The notes: generated by a model from the letters alone, not told the origin. Positions 48,820 to 58,179 are shown, numbered from the stretch's first letter. The stretch is DNA of 64,000 nucleotides from an uncultured Lachnospiraceae bacterium (GCA_902786515.1 CADADA010000010.1:1-64000); one strand, 5' to 3'. A program made the numbers and translations.

Positions 48820-48886
48820 GGAATGGAGATTAATATTAGTATTTGTAATAAATTGTTCGATTTTGTACAAGATAAAAGTTAAAATG
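48820..48886 (+). repeat. Dispersed ~65-bp repeat, copy 1
   Basis: GGAATGGAGATTAATA...GTTAAAATG; about three quarters of the bases match 58289-58349 on the same strand, and the first 13 bases also occur at 36413. It abuts the glf remnant. Confidence 0.75.
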
Positions 48887-48891
48887 AAAAA

Positions 48892-49066
48892 AATTGAAGA
48901 ACAGAAAAAAAGCACTTAAATAACAGAGTCAAAAACTCGAAGAACATGCGATTGTGTTTGATAATAATTATTTTAGGGAAATGCTGATGTAAATTATAAT
49001 GACAGCGAAACACCATGAACCAGAATTACTGAAGATAAATGGTTTGAATTCGGTAAAGATGAGGAG
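48892..49066 (+). pseudogene. glf: Decayed fragment of a glf gene
   Basis: Three pieces align in order with the intact glf: 48892-48952 with 45303-45363, 48957-48975 with 45485-45503, and 48976-49066 with 45743-45835 (GGGAAATGCTG..GTAAATTAT, ACACCATG, TAAATGGTTTGAATT). The sequence between is deleted and stops and shifts are present (for example TAAATAACAGAG). The original DEEG codons now supply the GAGGAGG ribosome site of the next gene. Confidence 0.85.
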
Positions 49067-49073
49067 GATTGTT

Positions 49074-50534
49074 ATGGACAATTATGTTTTTTCTAGAAAA
49101 GACGTAGATAATTTTATAAAAGGGTTATCTATCCCATTTGGTATTGAAAAAAAATGCATTGCATTTTTTGGTACTTGTGTCAGTGTTTTGAATTTGGATA
49201 ATGTTTCATTAAGCCAAAAAATAGAGCAATATCATCTGTTATGGAAAAATACTATCATAGACATGTATGATACCGAATTACCGTATTCGGACATCAAGCC
49301 AATAGTAAATATAAATATTGAATTAACACCTTTTTCTATTATTACTGCAGAATTAAGCATGATAGATTATATTGAGGCTATGGCTATGACAGAGTCAGAT
49401 AAATCGTATTGTTTAAATTCTATTAACAACATAAATGAAATTGAATCCTCTTCATGGAATGATGAAAGAAAAATCAATTTTATGATGACCATTTTCTTGA
49501 TGCCACCTTTGAGTTTACTTGGAAACTTCTATAGACAGGCATATGAGTACCATTGCCAAAAATCATATGATATTTTACGAATTGTACAGAATATGCCGGT
49601 TAATAATTTACCCTACAAAACTAATCTTGGATTAAAACTCGCCACTAATTTTGTTGATCAAAAAACATATGAAAAATATGGAGGTATGATTGGTATAATT
49701 AATAATCCGAAGTTTCATAATCTCAAGAATCGTCTACTAAAAATCAAAGATGAATGCGCAGAATCTGCAATACTTCCCTATACAAGACGCTGTCCTCATT
49801 GCGGTAAGGAACATAGCATTACAGTAAATCAAAATGATATCTTTTGGGCTCGTTTAAAAATGTTACATTCAGATGTTGAAAAAGAACTAGGATTGTTGTT
49901 GCTCGATGAATACAGAGAGATGTTTAAAGAAAAGTTTGAAACTGTGATACAGAAACGATATAATATTTTGAACAATGTTGAAAACCCTAAATGTTACATA
50001 CTTGTAGAGGGTGACACAGAAGAATTAGCGATACCATATATGGCAATTAAATACGGCAAACCACTATCAAGCAATAGTATAAAAGTATGGAACTCTAAAA
50101 CAAAACAAAAGGTACTGATGGATTTTGAAAAAATCATGAAAAACAGTCCTGATATAAAAATGTGTGTTTTACTTGATGGTGATGCAAAAAAAGAAATTGA
50201 TCATATACAGAGAATGACAAAAGAAAAATTAGACAGATATGCAATATATCATATTACCGGAAATGGTACGTTTGAAGATATTATAGATATAGATATCTCA
50301 ATTATGGCATTGAATAAAATATACGGTGATAATAAATTTAGTAAATCAGACTTTGAAGCTAATAAGAATTTTTTAAATCAGGTCGAAAAAAAGCTACATT
50401 CAGATTGCACACTTGGTAAATTTGATAAAATAGAATTTATTAAAGTCGTACTGCAACTTATGGATAAAGAACACATTCCTGAAATAATAAAAAAAGTAAT
50501 AGATACGAGCTATAGTCTTGTAAAACAGGCATAA
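49074..50534 (+). CDS. OLD-like TOPRIM domain protein with zinc-knuckle-like motif
   Basis: 486 aa from ATG 49074, 7 bp after GAGGAGG; the upstream in-frame ATG 48999 lies in the glf remnant. Residues 1-240 are not recognised; CPHCGKEH (about 245-252) is half a zinc finger. C-terminal TOPRIM: CYILVEGDTEELAIPYMA (Glu, about 316) and KMCVLLDGDAKKE (DxD, about 370), as in OLD-family nucleases, but without the ABC ATPase that OLD proteins normally have. Could be a defence or DNA-repair nuclease. It lies at the hinge between modules A and B. Confidence 0.65.
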   Translation: MDNYVFSRKDVDNFIKGLSIPFGIEKKCIAFFGTCVSVLNLDNVSLSQKIEQYHLLWKNTIIDMYDTELPYSDIKPIVNINIELTPFSIITAELSMIDYIEAMAMTESDKSYCLNSINNINEIESSSWNDERKINFMMTIFLMPPLSLLGNFYRQAYEYHCQKSYDILRIVQNMPVNNLPYKTNLGLKLATNFVDQKTYEKYGGMIGIINNPKFHNLKNRLLKIKDECAESAILPYTRRCPHCGKEHSITVNQNDIFWARLKMLHSDVEKELGLLLLDEYREMFKEKFETVIQKRYNILNNVENPKCYILVEGDTEELAIPYMAIKYGKPLSSNSIKVWNSKTKQKVLMDFEKIMKNSPDIKMCVLLDGDAKKEIDHIQRMTKEKLDRYAIYHITGNGTFEDIIDIDISIMALNKIYGDNKFSKSDFEANKNFLNQVEKKLHSDCTLGKFDKIEFIKVVLQLMDKEHIPEIIKKVIDTSYSLVKQA

Positions 50535-50545
50535 ATCTTTTTGTT

Positions 50546-50596
50546 ATATGACCGCTTAATTATAAAAATTATTATTAAGCGGTCACATATTTTTAT
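50546..50596 (+). terminator. Terminator after the TOPRIM gene
   Basis: TGACCGCTTAAT (50549-50560) pairs with ATTAAGCGGTCA (50574-50585), followed by a T-rich tail. Confidence 0.8.
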
Positions 50597-50919
50597 TTGT
50601 TCATACATATTTAGAATAAAATTTCATTTCATACCTACGCTAATTCTATATTTTGATGAAATATAATATCTGTATTGTTTATCTGACAATAGCAAATGAC
50701 ACTTGCCTATCTCTTGATTTTTGATAGAAAATACTTGTGTCACACATATATGCAACACAAGTATTCTCCTATTTGAAATGTCGATATTGTAAATTAACAT
50801 TAAACAATCTGTTTTAACAAACTATAACCGACTTCAATTTTATCACAAGTCTGCGAAAAAATCCATAATTATTAAACAACATGTTATAGCAAAATGTAAT
50901 TTATATATTTACCAATTAA
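50597..50919. other. Hinge intergenic region between modules A and B
   Basis: AT-rich, no credible ORF. It contains one hairpin, AATACTTGTGT (50730-50740) with ACACAAGTATT (50755-50765), which may end module B transcripts on the reverse strand. Confidence 0.5.
50730..50765 (-). terminator. Hairpin at the end of module B
   Basis: 11-bp perfect stem; on the reverse strand it is followed by TTTTCTATC. It lies 155 bp beyond the last module B stop codon. Confidence 0.5.
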
Positions 50920-52839
50920 TTATTTTATCCTATCAATATTCCATTTCCAGCTAAAACACTGTACTGAGGATTTTGAAATCACATTATTGTTATTCAAAAA
51001 TGCAGAATGATTAAACTGTTTATCAAAAGGCATTTCAAAATAATATATTTCATCATAATTATTCCGTTCACTGTCCGTCAATTCAGACAAAGAGTTTAAT
51101 ACCCTGATATTTAACTTATCATATTCATTATTGTTTTTATAATTATCTACTAAATTTGCACAATTGATTTGTACATGTCCATCTTTACTACTCCAATATA
51201 TTTCATTAATTCCTATAATGTTAACTCCAAATATAGATGCTTTAGTTCCAAACTCATCTCTATATTGTCTGGGTAATATTATAAGTTTATTTTCATCATA
51301 TTTAATTTTTTTCAACGACTTATCAAAACACGACTTCAAGTGTGCACATTGAAAATTATAAACAGCTGAATTGTTCATCTTTGCAAGATCTTTTCTTGAT
51401 TTATCTGCAATAGATACAATACTATTTGAATCACTATTCATAGTAGATGGAATCAAAATTTCATCTACGCCTGTTCCCTGTGTCATAAATATCTTTCTCG
51501 AAAACGGATCTAATGTATAAAAATTTGATAAAATTAGCAATATAAGAAAAATAACCGAAAAACATTTTCTAGCTTTTGCTTTTTCAATACAACACTCTAA
51601 CGCTATTGGTGTTGCCAATGAAATAAAAAACACAAACGGAATTAAGTATCTGTAATGAATAAATGTAATATAAATAAAGTTATACGCTACAAATGATATA
51701 AACGATATTATTATCCCCATAAAACATTCAGCTTGTAATTTTAATTTATCACTTATAATTTTTTTTCCGAATATAATAAGCGAAAAAATCAAAAACAAAA
51801 GCAAAAAATATGGCAGAAAACTAAAATTCATAAATAACATTTGCATTACTTTTGTCCATATATATTTAGGATAGAATGCAATCGTATTTAAATGATATCC
51901 GGACATTTTACCAGTATTTGAAAGTGCGCTATCTCCCCAACTTTGTCCTGAATATGTTATACGATTAATAATCCACAGCACTCCTGCAATAACAGATATA
52001 ATAATATCAACAGAAAAGATTTTTTTTATATATTCTTTTATGGATATTTTTCTGTAAGCAAATAAACGATATAGCACAACTCCCATTAAAAAAAATCCAT
52101 ATAAAAGGCATCCTGGTTCTTTTGAAAAACATAGCATGATTGCACACATGCACTCTAATAAATTTTTTTTATTTATAAATGCACAAATCATCCATACTAA
52201 AAAACAAAGCATTGGAAAATCAGTGTTAATTTCTGAAATCATACCCAAAAACAAGGGATTAAATGCAAATAGTGCCGTATACAGCGTTAAATCTAGTTTT
52301 CCTATTTTTTTAAATGTATTTAGTAATATATTATAAAAACATGTAATAGTAATAAATGCCATAATACAATGTATTATTCTGACACCTATAACATTGTCAG
52401 GAAATAGGAACTCTCCTATCATAACCAGCATAGTATAACCTTGAGACATATGACCCGCCAACATAAAATGATTAAAATCCCGCATGTTCCAATATTTCAT
52501 ATTTCTCAAATCTTTATAATATATATATCCATCAAGATTCATCCAACTGTCTGAAACTGTTAAAAACAGTAATATAAAAATTGAAAAAATAATAAAAACA
52601 GGATAATATGTTAATAAAAAGCCTTTTACATCATACATTTTTATATTTCTTATCGCCTTTAACAAAAGCAATAAAAAAACGATATTGAGTACAATAACCG
52701 TAGCTATATAAATTGCTGCATCATTTTTAAACGTATAACTTGACAACAACGAAACATTTCCAAAAACTACTAGTGGCAACAATACTAACAACAATTCAAA
52801 TACATTTTTTATCTGAATTTTAAAGTTATTCTTAATCAT
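50920..52839 (-). CDS. Large multi-spanning membrane protein, GT-C-like (module B)
   Basis: 639 aa, about 12 membrane helices then a soluble C-terminal domain, the same plan and length as the module A protein at 41529. Shared blocks: EFLFPDNVIGVR, MISEINTDFPMLCFLVWM, IMLCFSKEPGCLLYGFF, and an acidic first loop (WMNLDGYIYY). Likely a membrane glycosyltransferase or polymerase with module-specific substrate. Overlaps the upstream flippase gene by 8 bp. Last gene of module B. Confidence 0.75.
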   Translation of the reverse strand: MIKNNFKIQIKNVFELLLVLLPLVVFGNVSLLSSYTFKNDAAIYIATVIVLNIVFLLLLLKAIRNIKMYDVKGFLLTYYPVFIIFSIFILLFLTVSDSWMNLDGYIYYKDLRNMKYWNMRDFNHFMLAGHMSQGYTMLVMIGEFLFPDNVIGVRIIHCIMAFITITCFYNILLNTFKKIGKLDLTLYTALFAFNPLFLGMISEINTDFPMLCFLVWMICAFINKKNLLECMCAIMLCFSKEPGCLLYGFFLMGVVLYRLFAYRKISIKEYIKKIFSVDIIISVIAGVLWIINRITYSGQSWGDSALSNTGKMSGYHLNTIAFYPKYIWTKVMQMLFMNFSFLPYFLLLFLIFSLIIFGKKIISDKLKLQAECFMGIIISFISFVAYNFIYITFIHYRYLIPFVFFISLATPIALECCIEKAKARKCFSVIFLILLILSNFYTLDPFSRKIFMTQGTGVDEILIPSTMNSDSNSIVSIADKSRKDLAKMNNSAVYNFQCAHLKSCFDKSLKKIKYDENKLIILPRQYRDEFGTKASIFGVNIIGINEIYWSSKDGHVQINCANLVDNYKNNNEYDKLNIRVLNSLSELTDSERNNYDEIYYFEMPFDKQFNHSAFLNNNNVISKSSVQCFSWKWNIDRIK

Positions 52840-54061
52840 CCTGTACCTCCTTTAAACTGCTCTCAGCATAGTAAAATGCAAATCCGGCTGCATACGCAAA
52901 CCTTAATATATTAGTAATTAATATTGCCAATGAAAACGTATACAAGTTACCCCAAATACTCATTGGAATTACAAGAGCTACAAAGGTAATTCCATACATT
53001 ATATTAATGTATAACTGGCATTTTTCCTCAGCAAATCTTAAAATTATTGTTGTAAAAATACCACTGATAAAATAAAATATCTGACCCAGATTTGCTATAA
53101 AAAGGTAATGTTTTACAGTATCAAATTCATCAGGATACAAGAATCTAAGCACGATAAACGATGCTACTGTACATGCAATACCTATTATAAAAACTGAAAA
53201 TAACAGCAATACCAATAACTTCAAAACCGTTTTTTTTGTAAATGCCCCTTTATATTTTGAAATATGACCAATTACTACACTATTAAGTGGCATTGTGAGA
53301 AGAGATACAGTTTTTCCAAACAGTGATGCAATAAAATAAATACTTACAGCACTGGCACTAACTAAAAATTTCAGCACAATCCTGTCGGAATTAAAAATCA
53401 AATTTGATAATAATTGTGCAGAAATAAGATATAAAAATGATTTCACACAAACTGATAATTGCTTATCAAGCTTAAGAAACCCCTGTCGTATCGTAGTTCC
53501 TTTGAAAAAAACAATCAAAATTCCCAATAACTCTCCGGGAATAAGAGCTAACTGCCATATTTTTGTTATATGAAACAGTAACAAACCAAATCCATATCCT
53601 AAACTTATCCACAAATAGTAGAAGAAGTAACCTTTATAATTAAGAGAAAGTCTGTATTCTACATCTGAGTAGTAGCGCCATAATGTTAAACACATTAAAA
53701 TCCAAAATAAAATAATATCGTAAACATTCATATCCACACTGGAAACCAGCGAAACTATTATACAAACAGGTATACAAACAATGTTCGTACATAAGAGTAT
53801 AATATTATAATTTCCATTTTTTGTAGTTGATTTAGAACTGGCTACCATTCTTGATAAATTAAGTGCACAACCTCCTGAAACCGCAACTATATTGATTATT
53901 GATATCAAATAAAGAATATTCCCATAACCTTCATCACCAAATACCTTAGCCCATATTGGATATACTGCAAATTGCGCCACGACATTCATAAGGAGTAATC
54001 CTGCCATACTCCATAATGAATCGTTTATAAAATTTTTATAAGAAAGAAGTTTATTTTTCAT
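52832..54061 (-). CDS. Wzx-like flippase (module B)
   Basis: 409 aa, about 12 membrane helices. NDSLWSMAGLLLMNVVAQFAVYPIWAKVFGDEGYGNILYLISI is a typical N-terminus for polysaccharide flippases. Little visible similarity to the module A flippase, fitting a different repeat unit. Confidence 0.85.
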   Translation of the reverse strand: MKNKLLSYKNFINDSLWSMAGLLLMNVVAQFAVYPIWAKVFGDEGYGNILYLISIINIVAVSGGCALNLSRMVASSKSTTKNGNYNIILLCTNIVCIPVCIIVSLVSSVDMNVYDIILFWILMCLTLWRYYSDVEYRLSLNYKGYFFYYLWISLGYGFGLLLFHITKIWQLALIPGELLGILIVFFKGTTIRQGFLKLDKQLSVCVKSFLYLISAQLLSNLIFNSDRIVLKFLVSASAVSIYFIASLFGKTVSLLTMPLNSVVIGHISKYKGAFTKKTVLKLLVLLLFSVFIIGIACTVASFIVLRFLYPDEFDTVKHYLFIANLGQIFYFISGIFTTIILRFAEEKCQLYINIMYGITFVALVIPMSIWGNLYTFSLAILITNILRFAYAAGFAFYYAESSLKEVQDD

Positions 54062-54103
54062 TTTTAGTCTTTATCCCTTCCAATTGCAAACACAATCCTA
54101 AAA

Positions 54104-54982
54104 TCACTCATAAACAATGTTGTCCATAGGATATTTCCATTCGTATCCTGTTTTTTTTGCAAACTCACAAACAGTCTTCATTTTAGATTTTGTTATTGCA
54201 TTATATTTCCATTCATGAGTAAACACTTCGATAATTTTATTCTGATTAGTGTTCTTACATATAGCTGTCAAATCATTATAAGGAACAACTGAGTTTTCCA
54301 AACGTAAATCCGTAGATACAAGATAGATTTTTTTTGATTGCTCAAAGTAATCATCATGTTCAGCAATATAACGGCTATCATTATCATCTAAAAAGTAGCT
54401 TATCCTGTCATCATCTGCTGTGAGCAACCCCTGTATTCCGTTTTCCGAACTCATTAAACCATCCACAGCATCCGAACTACCCGCAAAGTTTTGCAGACGG
54501 ATTACTGTATCTATGCATTCTTCACTACCTGTAATTTCAATTAACTGTTTTGTTACGGTTGTATAATACTCAACAGCTTCAGAGGATGTAGTATTTGCCA
54601 AGTTTCCCTGATCACTCATATTATGAAAACCGAATTTCAACCAGTCAGCATTGTCTTTAAAATCTTGCTGAAATTTATGCGTACAGTTTAACAGGTTGAA
54701 ATCGTCATTTTGATAAAAACAGTAAAAGCTGAATACTGCTCCATATTCTTCATGCAGCTCTTTACAATACGCTAACATGTCATTATCAAAAACAGATTCA
54801 TATGTGTCCTGATTTTTCGTCAAATCCTCAAACAAACTAATCGTATCATCAAATGACATGTGAATATATCCACCATCCGGTGCCGATGGGGAACTTGTAT
54901 AATTGTACACTGTGAAACCTGTATATGCCAACAAGACTAATATTATTCCTGTAATAATAATCTTTACAATTATCTTTTTCAT
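54104..54982 (-). CDS. Anchored protein, possible NodB-like carbohydrate deacetylase fold
   Basis: 292 aa. One N-terminal signal-anchor helix (about 5-25), then an extracellular domain. HMSFDDTISLFEDL (about 41-54) carries the Asp-Asp of polysaccharide deacetylases; FGFHNMSD and EVFTHEWKYN supply His residues in plausible positions, but the standard HxxxH motif is not clear. It may remove acyl groups from the module B glycan or only share the fold. Confidence 0.5.
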   Translation of the reverse strand: MKKIIVKIIITGIILVLLAYTGFTVYNYTSSPSAPDGGYIHMSFDDTISLFEDLTKNQDTYESVFDNDMLAYCKELHEEYGAVFSFYCFYQNDDFNLLNCTHKFQQDFKDNADWLKFGFHNMSDQGNLANTTSSEAVEYYTTVTKQLIEITGSEECIDTVIRLQNFAGSSDAVDGLMSSENGIQGLLTADDDRISYFLDDNDSRYIAEHDDYFEQSKKIYLVSTDLRLENSVVPYNDLTAICKNTNQNKIIEVFTHEWKYNAITKSKMKTVCEFAKKTGYEWKYPMDNIVYE

Positions 54983-54994
54983 TTTGGAACCTAC

Positions 54995-56086
54995 CTAATT
55001 TTTTGTAATTTTAAGGTACACCTTAACCGGGAAATTTTTCACAAAATTTTTTACTTTTAAAAACCTTTTTCTTCCCTTTGTATATTCCTTATTGCTTTCA
55101 ACCAGCTTTGTTGATAAAAATTTTCTCATTTTCGGCTGAACCCAATGAGATTCCTTACCATCCTTAACAACAACTCTGTCACGCATTTTCAAATATACAG
55201 GTGAATCCAGCTCAGGTATTGCGCCCATAGTTAAAAATGCATGCGAATTGTAACAATGGCTAAGATGACAATAACCCATTGCCTCAAACTTAATCGGCTT
55301 ATTAATGTATTCAAAAATATTCTGTCCACCATATGTGTAATAACATGGCTTTAGTATACCTGTCACAAGATTCAGATAACCGGTCCAATCTCCTGCATAA
55401 CAAAATTCTTTTCTCTTTACACCGAATGTAGACATCTTAAACCTAAACATATCAGAATCAAAAGAACCCCACGTTTTAATATATTCTTCTTTTGATAAAT
55501 CTGTGAGTATCGGAATTGCTGTCTTTGACGCATCTCTTGCAACTGTAACATGACATACTGCCCCAACGTTATCCAGACACACCTGTTTAATCTCATCTAT
55601 CTTGTCTATCAATCCATCATGTGGTGTTATCTCTAATGAAAATGATGCTCCTGCATCATACATTCTTTTAATGTTAGCAAAAAACTTATCCATCATATTA
55701 AGCCGCAACAATTCTTCATAATGAAACGAAAACTTAAAAGAAAGTCTCTCCAGGTATTCTTTGGGGAATTTCGCAATAGCCTCAAAACGCTTTGTAATCG
55801 TACCATTTGTAATAATCATTACGTAATGTCCCTGCTTTAAAATATTATATATGATATCAACCATTTCAGCCGGAATTAATGTTTCTCCCAGTCCACATAT
55901 ATTAATATGGCAGACACCGCCTAATCTTTCCTGAGATAAAACTTCACCAATGATTTCCGGAGAATATTTTAATTTTGGTAATTCTTCATTCCATTTGTTT
56001 TCCTGAGTAATATAACAATATTGGCAACGCAAATTACATTTCGTCGCTGTATATGTGCAGTCTATAAATCGTTTTACCTTATCCAT
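54995..56086 (-). CDS. Radical SAM protein (module B)
   Basis: 363 aa. Cluster motif CNLRCQYC (CxxxCxxC, residues about 18-25), GLGETLIP as the GGE-like SAM motif, and a C-terminal set of Cys (FCYAGDWTGYLNLVTGILKPCYY, GYCHLSHCYNSH) resembling SPASM/twitch auxiliary cluster ligands. Radical SAM enzymes of this kind occur in surface-glycan loci; the substrate is unknown. GGAGG-type site on the reverse strand. Confidence 0.85.
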   Translation of the reverse strand: MDKVKRFIDCTYTATKCNLRCQYCYITQENKWNEELPKLKYSPEIIGEVLSQERLGGVCHINICGLGETLIPAEMVDIIYNILKQGHYVMIITNGTITKRFEAIAKFPKEYLERLSFKFSFHYEELLRLNMMDKFFANIKRMYDAGASFSLEITPHDGLIDKIDEIKQVCLDNVGAVCHVTVARDASKTAIPILTDLSKEEYIKTWGSFDSDMFRFKMSTFGVKRKEFCYAGDWTGYLNLVTGILKPCYYTYGGQNIFEYINKPIKFEAMGYCHLSHCYNSHAFLTMGAIPELDSPVYLKMRDRVVVKDGKESHWVQPKMRKFLSTKLVESNKEYTKGRKRFLKVKNFVKNFPVKVYLKITKN

Positions 56087-56099
56087 TTTGTCCTCCTGT

Positions 56100-57065
56100 T
56101 TATGAACCAGAATACCTTAACTTATACATCTTTATTAGAATTTTATAATTAATCGCTGTCATAACAGCACTTAATTTAAATACCATACTAACATAACTAC
56201 AAAAAATAATCTTATCCAAATTCTGGCGTATATCAACTACAATCTTACGTATCAGTTTTTGATCATATTTTTGGTTCTTCCCCATAGATACAATTATAGC
56301 CATTTCTTCTATCATTCCGTAATTAATAATTTCCTTTTTCAAGGCTGGAAACTGTGCTACCAATTTTTTTCTGTATGACATATACATATTGTATGACACA
56401 ATACGTTCTTCATTGAATCCGCCTTTGCTCATAGTGGTTGCAGCCTGTATATAATGATATTTACATCCGGAACATACAGATATTTTTTTTGAATGTAGTA
56501 CCGCCTGAAGAACAATGCTGTAATCTTCACCTATGATATTTCCTTTAGGAAAATTCACTTTATAAAAAACTTCTTTTTTATATAATTTGTTCCATGCATA
56601 TGTCATCACTTCGCTACGTTTGTGAATAAAGGAAATCGCCTGTTCAGGTGTCAGCACATCTCCGGATTTCAGTGGAAAATCTATATTATCGGAATGATTT
56701 CCATAATCCATAAAAAAGCCAATACTGGCGATATCCGAATTATTTTTTAAAATATTATCCATCAAACATTGATACATGTCTGGTTCTATCCAATCATCTG
56801 CATCTACAAAACCAATATAGTCTCCCGTTGCATTTTCCACGCCGGTTTTGCGAGCCTGAGGCAACCCTTGATTTTTCTTATGTATTACTTTGATTCGCGA
56901 ATCAACAGCTGCATACTTATCAGCTATATCTCCGCTTGAATCTTTACTTCCATCATCTATAACTAATATTTCAAGGTTTTTATATGTCTGGTTAATGATA
57001 CTTCTTAAGCAACGTTCAATATCTTTTTCAACCTGATATGCAGGCACAATAACACTAATCATCAT
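56100..57065 (-). CDS. GT2-family glycosyltransferase (module B)
   Basis: 321 aa from the ATG at 57065, preceded by AGAGGAG on the reverse strand; ATG 57083 is a longer in-frame alternative. ISVIVPAYQVEKDIERCLRSIINQTYKNLEILVIDDGSKDSSG, then GFVDADDWIEPDMY as DxD motif: classic GT2. Overlaps the pyruvyltransferase gene by 11 bp. Confidence 0.92.
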   Translation of the reverse strand: MMISVIVPAYQVEKDIERCLRSIINQTYKNLEILVIDDGSKDSSGDIADKYAAVDSRIKVIHKKNQGLPQARKTGVENATGDYIGFVDADDWIEPDMYQCLMDNILKNNSDIASIGFFMDYGNHSDNIDFPLKSGDVLTPEQAISFIHKRSEVMTYAWNKLYKKEVFYKVNFPKGNIIGEDYSIVLQAVLHSKKISVCSGCKYHYIQAATTMSKGGFNEERIVSYNMYMSYRKKLVAQFPALKKEIINYGMIEEMAIIVSMGKNQKYDQKLIRKIVVDIRQNLDKIIFCSYVSMVFKLSAVMTAINYKILIKMYKLRYSGS

Positions 57066-58104
57066 TTGTAGTTCTCCTCTCATGAATCCTCTTTAACAAG
57101 TCCCACAAAGGTTTACTATCCTCTTCAAAATTTTTTATAGAGTATTCAACATTCGATATATTTGTTAAATATTCCAATTGTTGTTCAAGCTCATTTTTTT
57201 CTGCAAATTGCACATAATCAATATCATGCAATTGATTAAACACACCCCGTACTTTATGTGATGAATTATCAAATGCAAGGCAAGGCGTAGATGTTATAAT
57301 TGCAAAAATCATTCCATGTAACCTATCTGTAATAACCAATCCTGCTTTACGATATTGCGATAGTTTTCTGTTCAAAAAAAATTTTCTTGCATATACAGGA
57401 AATTCACAGTGTTCTCTTGTCATAGAAATTGTTTTGGTATGATATCCATTTTTATCAAGAAATTTCTGAATTCTCTCTTTGGTTATATCATCCAACACAC
57501 GTTCTCTATCATTTCTAAAACAGAGTACAACTTCTTTATTTGACATCCTGTCTTTTGGGAAATCCAATCCCAAAACCATATCAGGAACTAAATATATATT
57601 CTCTTTTTTTTCAGGTAACCATTGCCCCGTAACAAACTCATATGAATTTTTTTCCCTCAGACAGATGTATAAATGCTTATGTTCCAAAAAGTATTTTTTT
57701 GATTGGGACATAATTTTTTTATCTTGAAAAAATATAGTCTGCGGAAATACTACAATATGATTTTCAGGATACGTCTCCAATATCTCTTCTGTATATTTTT
57801 GAAATACCGGCCATATATCACCCAAAAAACCACCGCCTGATATTATCAGAATGTCGTTATCTGAAATATGTGATTGTAAGAATTGCTTCCAGTTCTCATA
57901 AAAATTAACTGAAATTTCAAAAACACGTCTATCTGGGAAATTTTTTTTCAAATACATCAACGATGAATACGCAATTGCGTGATCTCCATAATTAACGTAT
58001 TGTGGAGATAGCAGTAATAGGACTTTGTCACCCTTAAAAAAAATCAATTTAAAAAAAGTTCCTAAATTCATAAACCATTCAATCAATTTTTTTAAATTCT
58101 TCAT
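57055..58104 (-). CDS. Polysaccharide pyruvyl transferase family protein (module B, first gene)
   Basis: 349 aa from ATG 58104 with AAGGAG 6 bp upstream; the TTG at 58137 lies before that site. LLLLSPQYVNYGDHAIAYSSL, ISGGGFLGDIWP and VITDRLHGMIFAIITSTPCLAFDNSSHK are CsaB/WcaK family blocks. Adds ketal pyruvate, or in some members acts as a glycosyltransferase. It is 52 bp inside the right inverted repeat, the same arrangement as the GT8 gene at the other end, so it would become promoter-proximal after inversion. Confidence 0.88.
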   Translation of the reverse strand: MKNLKKLIEWFMNLGTFFKLIFFKGDKVLLLLSPQYVNYGDHAIAYSSLMYLKKNFPDRRVFEISVNFYENWKQFLQSHISDNDILIISGGGFLGDIWPVFQKYTEEILETYPENHIVVFPQTIFFQDKKIMSQSKKYFLEHKHLYICLREKNSYEFVTGQWLPEKKENIYLVPDMVLGLDFPKDRMSNKEVVLCFRNDRERVLDDITKERIQKFLDKNGYHTKTISMTREHCEFPVYARKFFLNRKLSQYRKAGLVITDRLHGMIFAIITSTPCLAFDNSSHKVRGVFNQLHDIDYVQFAEKNELEQQLEYLTNISNVEYSIKNFEEDSKPLWDLLKRIHERRTTNDD

Positions 58105-58156
58105 ACTATACTCCTTAAACAAATAATGTTTTTTCAATCAGGCAACTATGTATAAA

Positions 58157-58179
58157 AATCCTTAAGTACTTTACTTAAT
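58157..58179 (-). repeat. Right inverted repeat (recombination site), 23 bp
   Basis: Exact reverse complement of 38726-38748, including the palindromic core (58162-58178). The outer flank (58180 onward) shows no clear promoter reading toward module B. Confidence 0.95.

Larger units (their letters stand above)
38726..58179. other. Predicted invertible 19.45-kb glycan-switch segment
   Basis: Bounded by 23-bp perfect inverted repeats beside a complete tyrosine recombinase and one outward-fixed promoter. Inside are two operons reading toward each other: module A (+, 38808-48758) and module B (-, 58104-50920). Inversion exchanges which module follows the promoter. Both modules have their own flippase, glycosyltransferases and a paralogous large membrane protein. 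Confidence 0.85.

Noticed and set aside
48999..49073. Upstream start of the TOPRIM gene
   Set aside because: This stretch is the decayed glf fragment; GAGGAGG sits correctly for ATG 49074.
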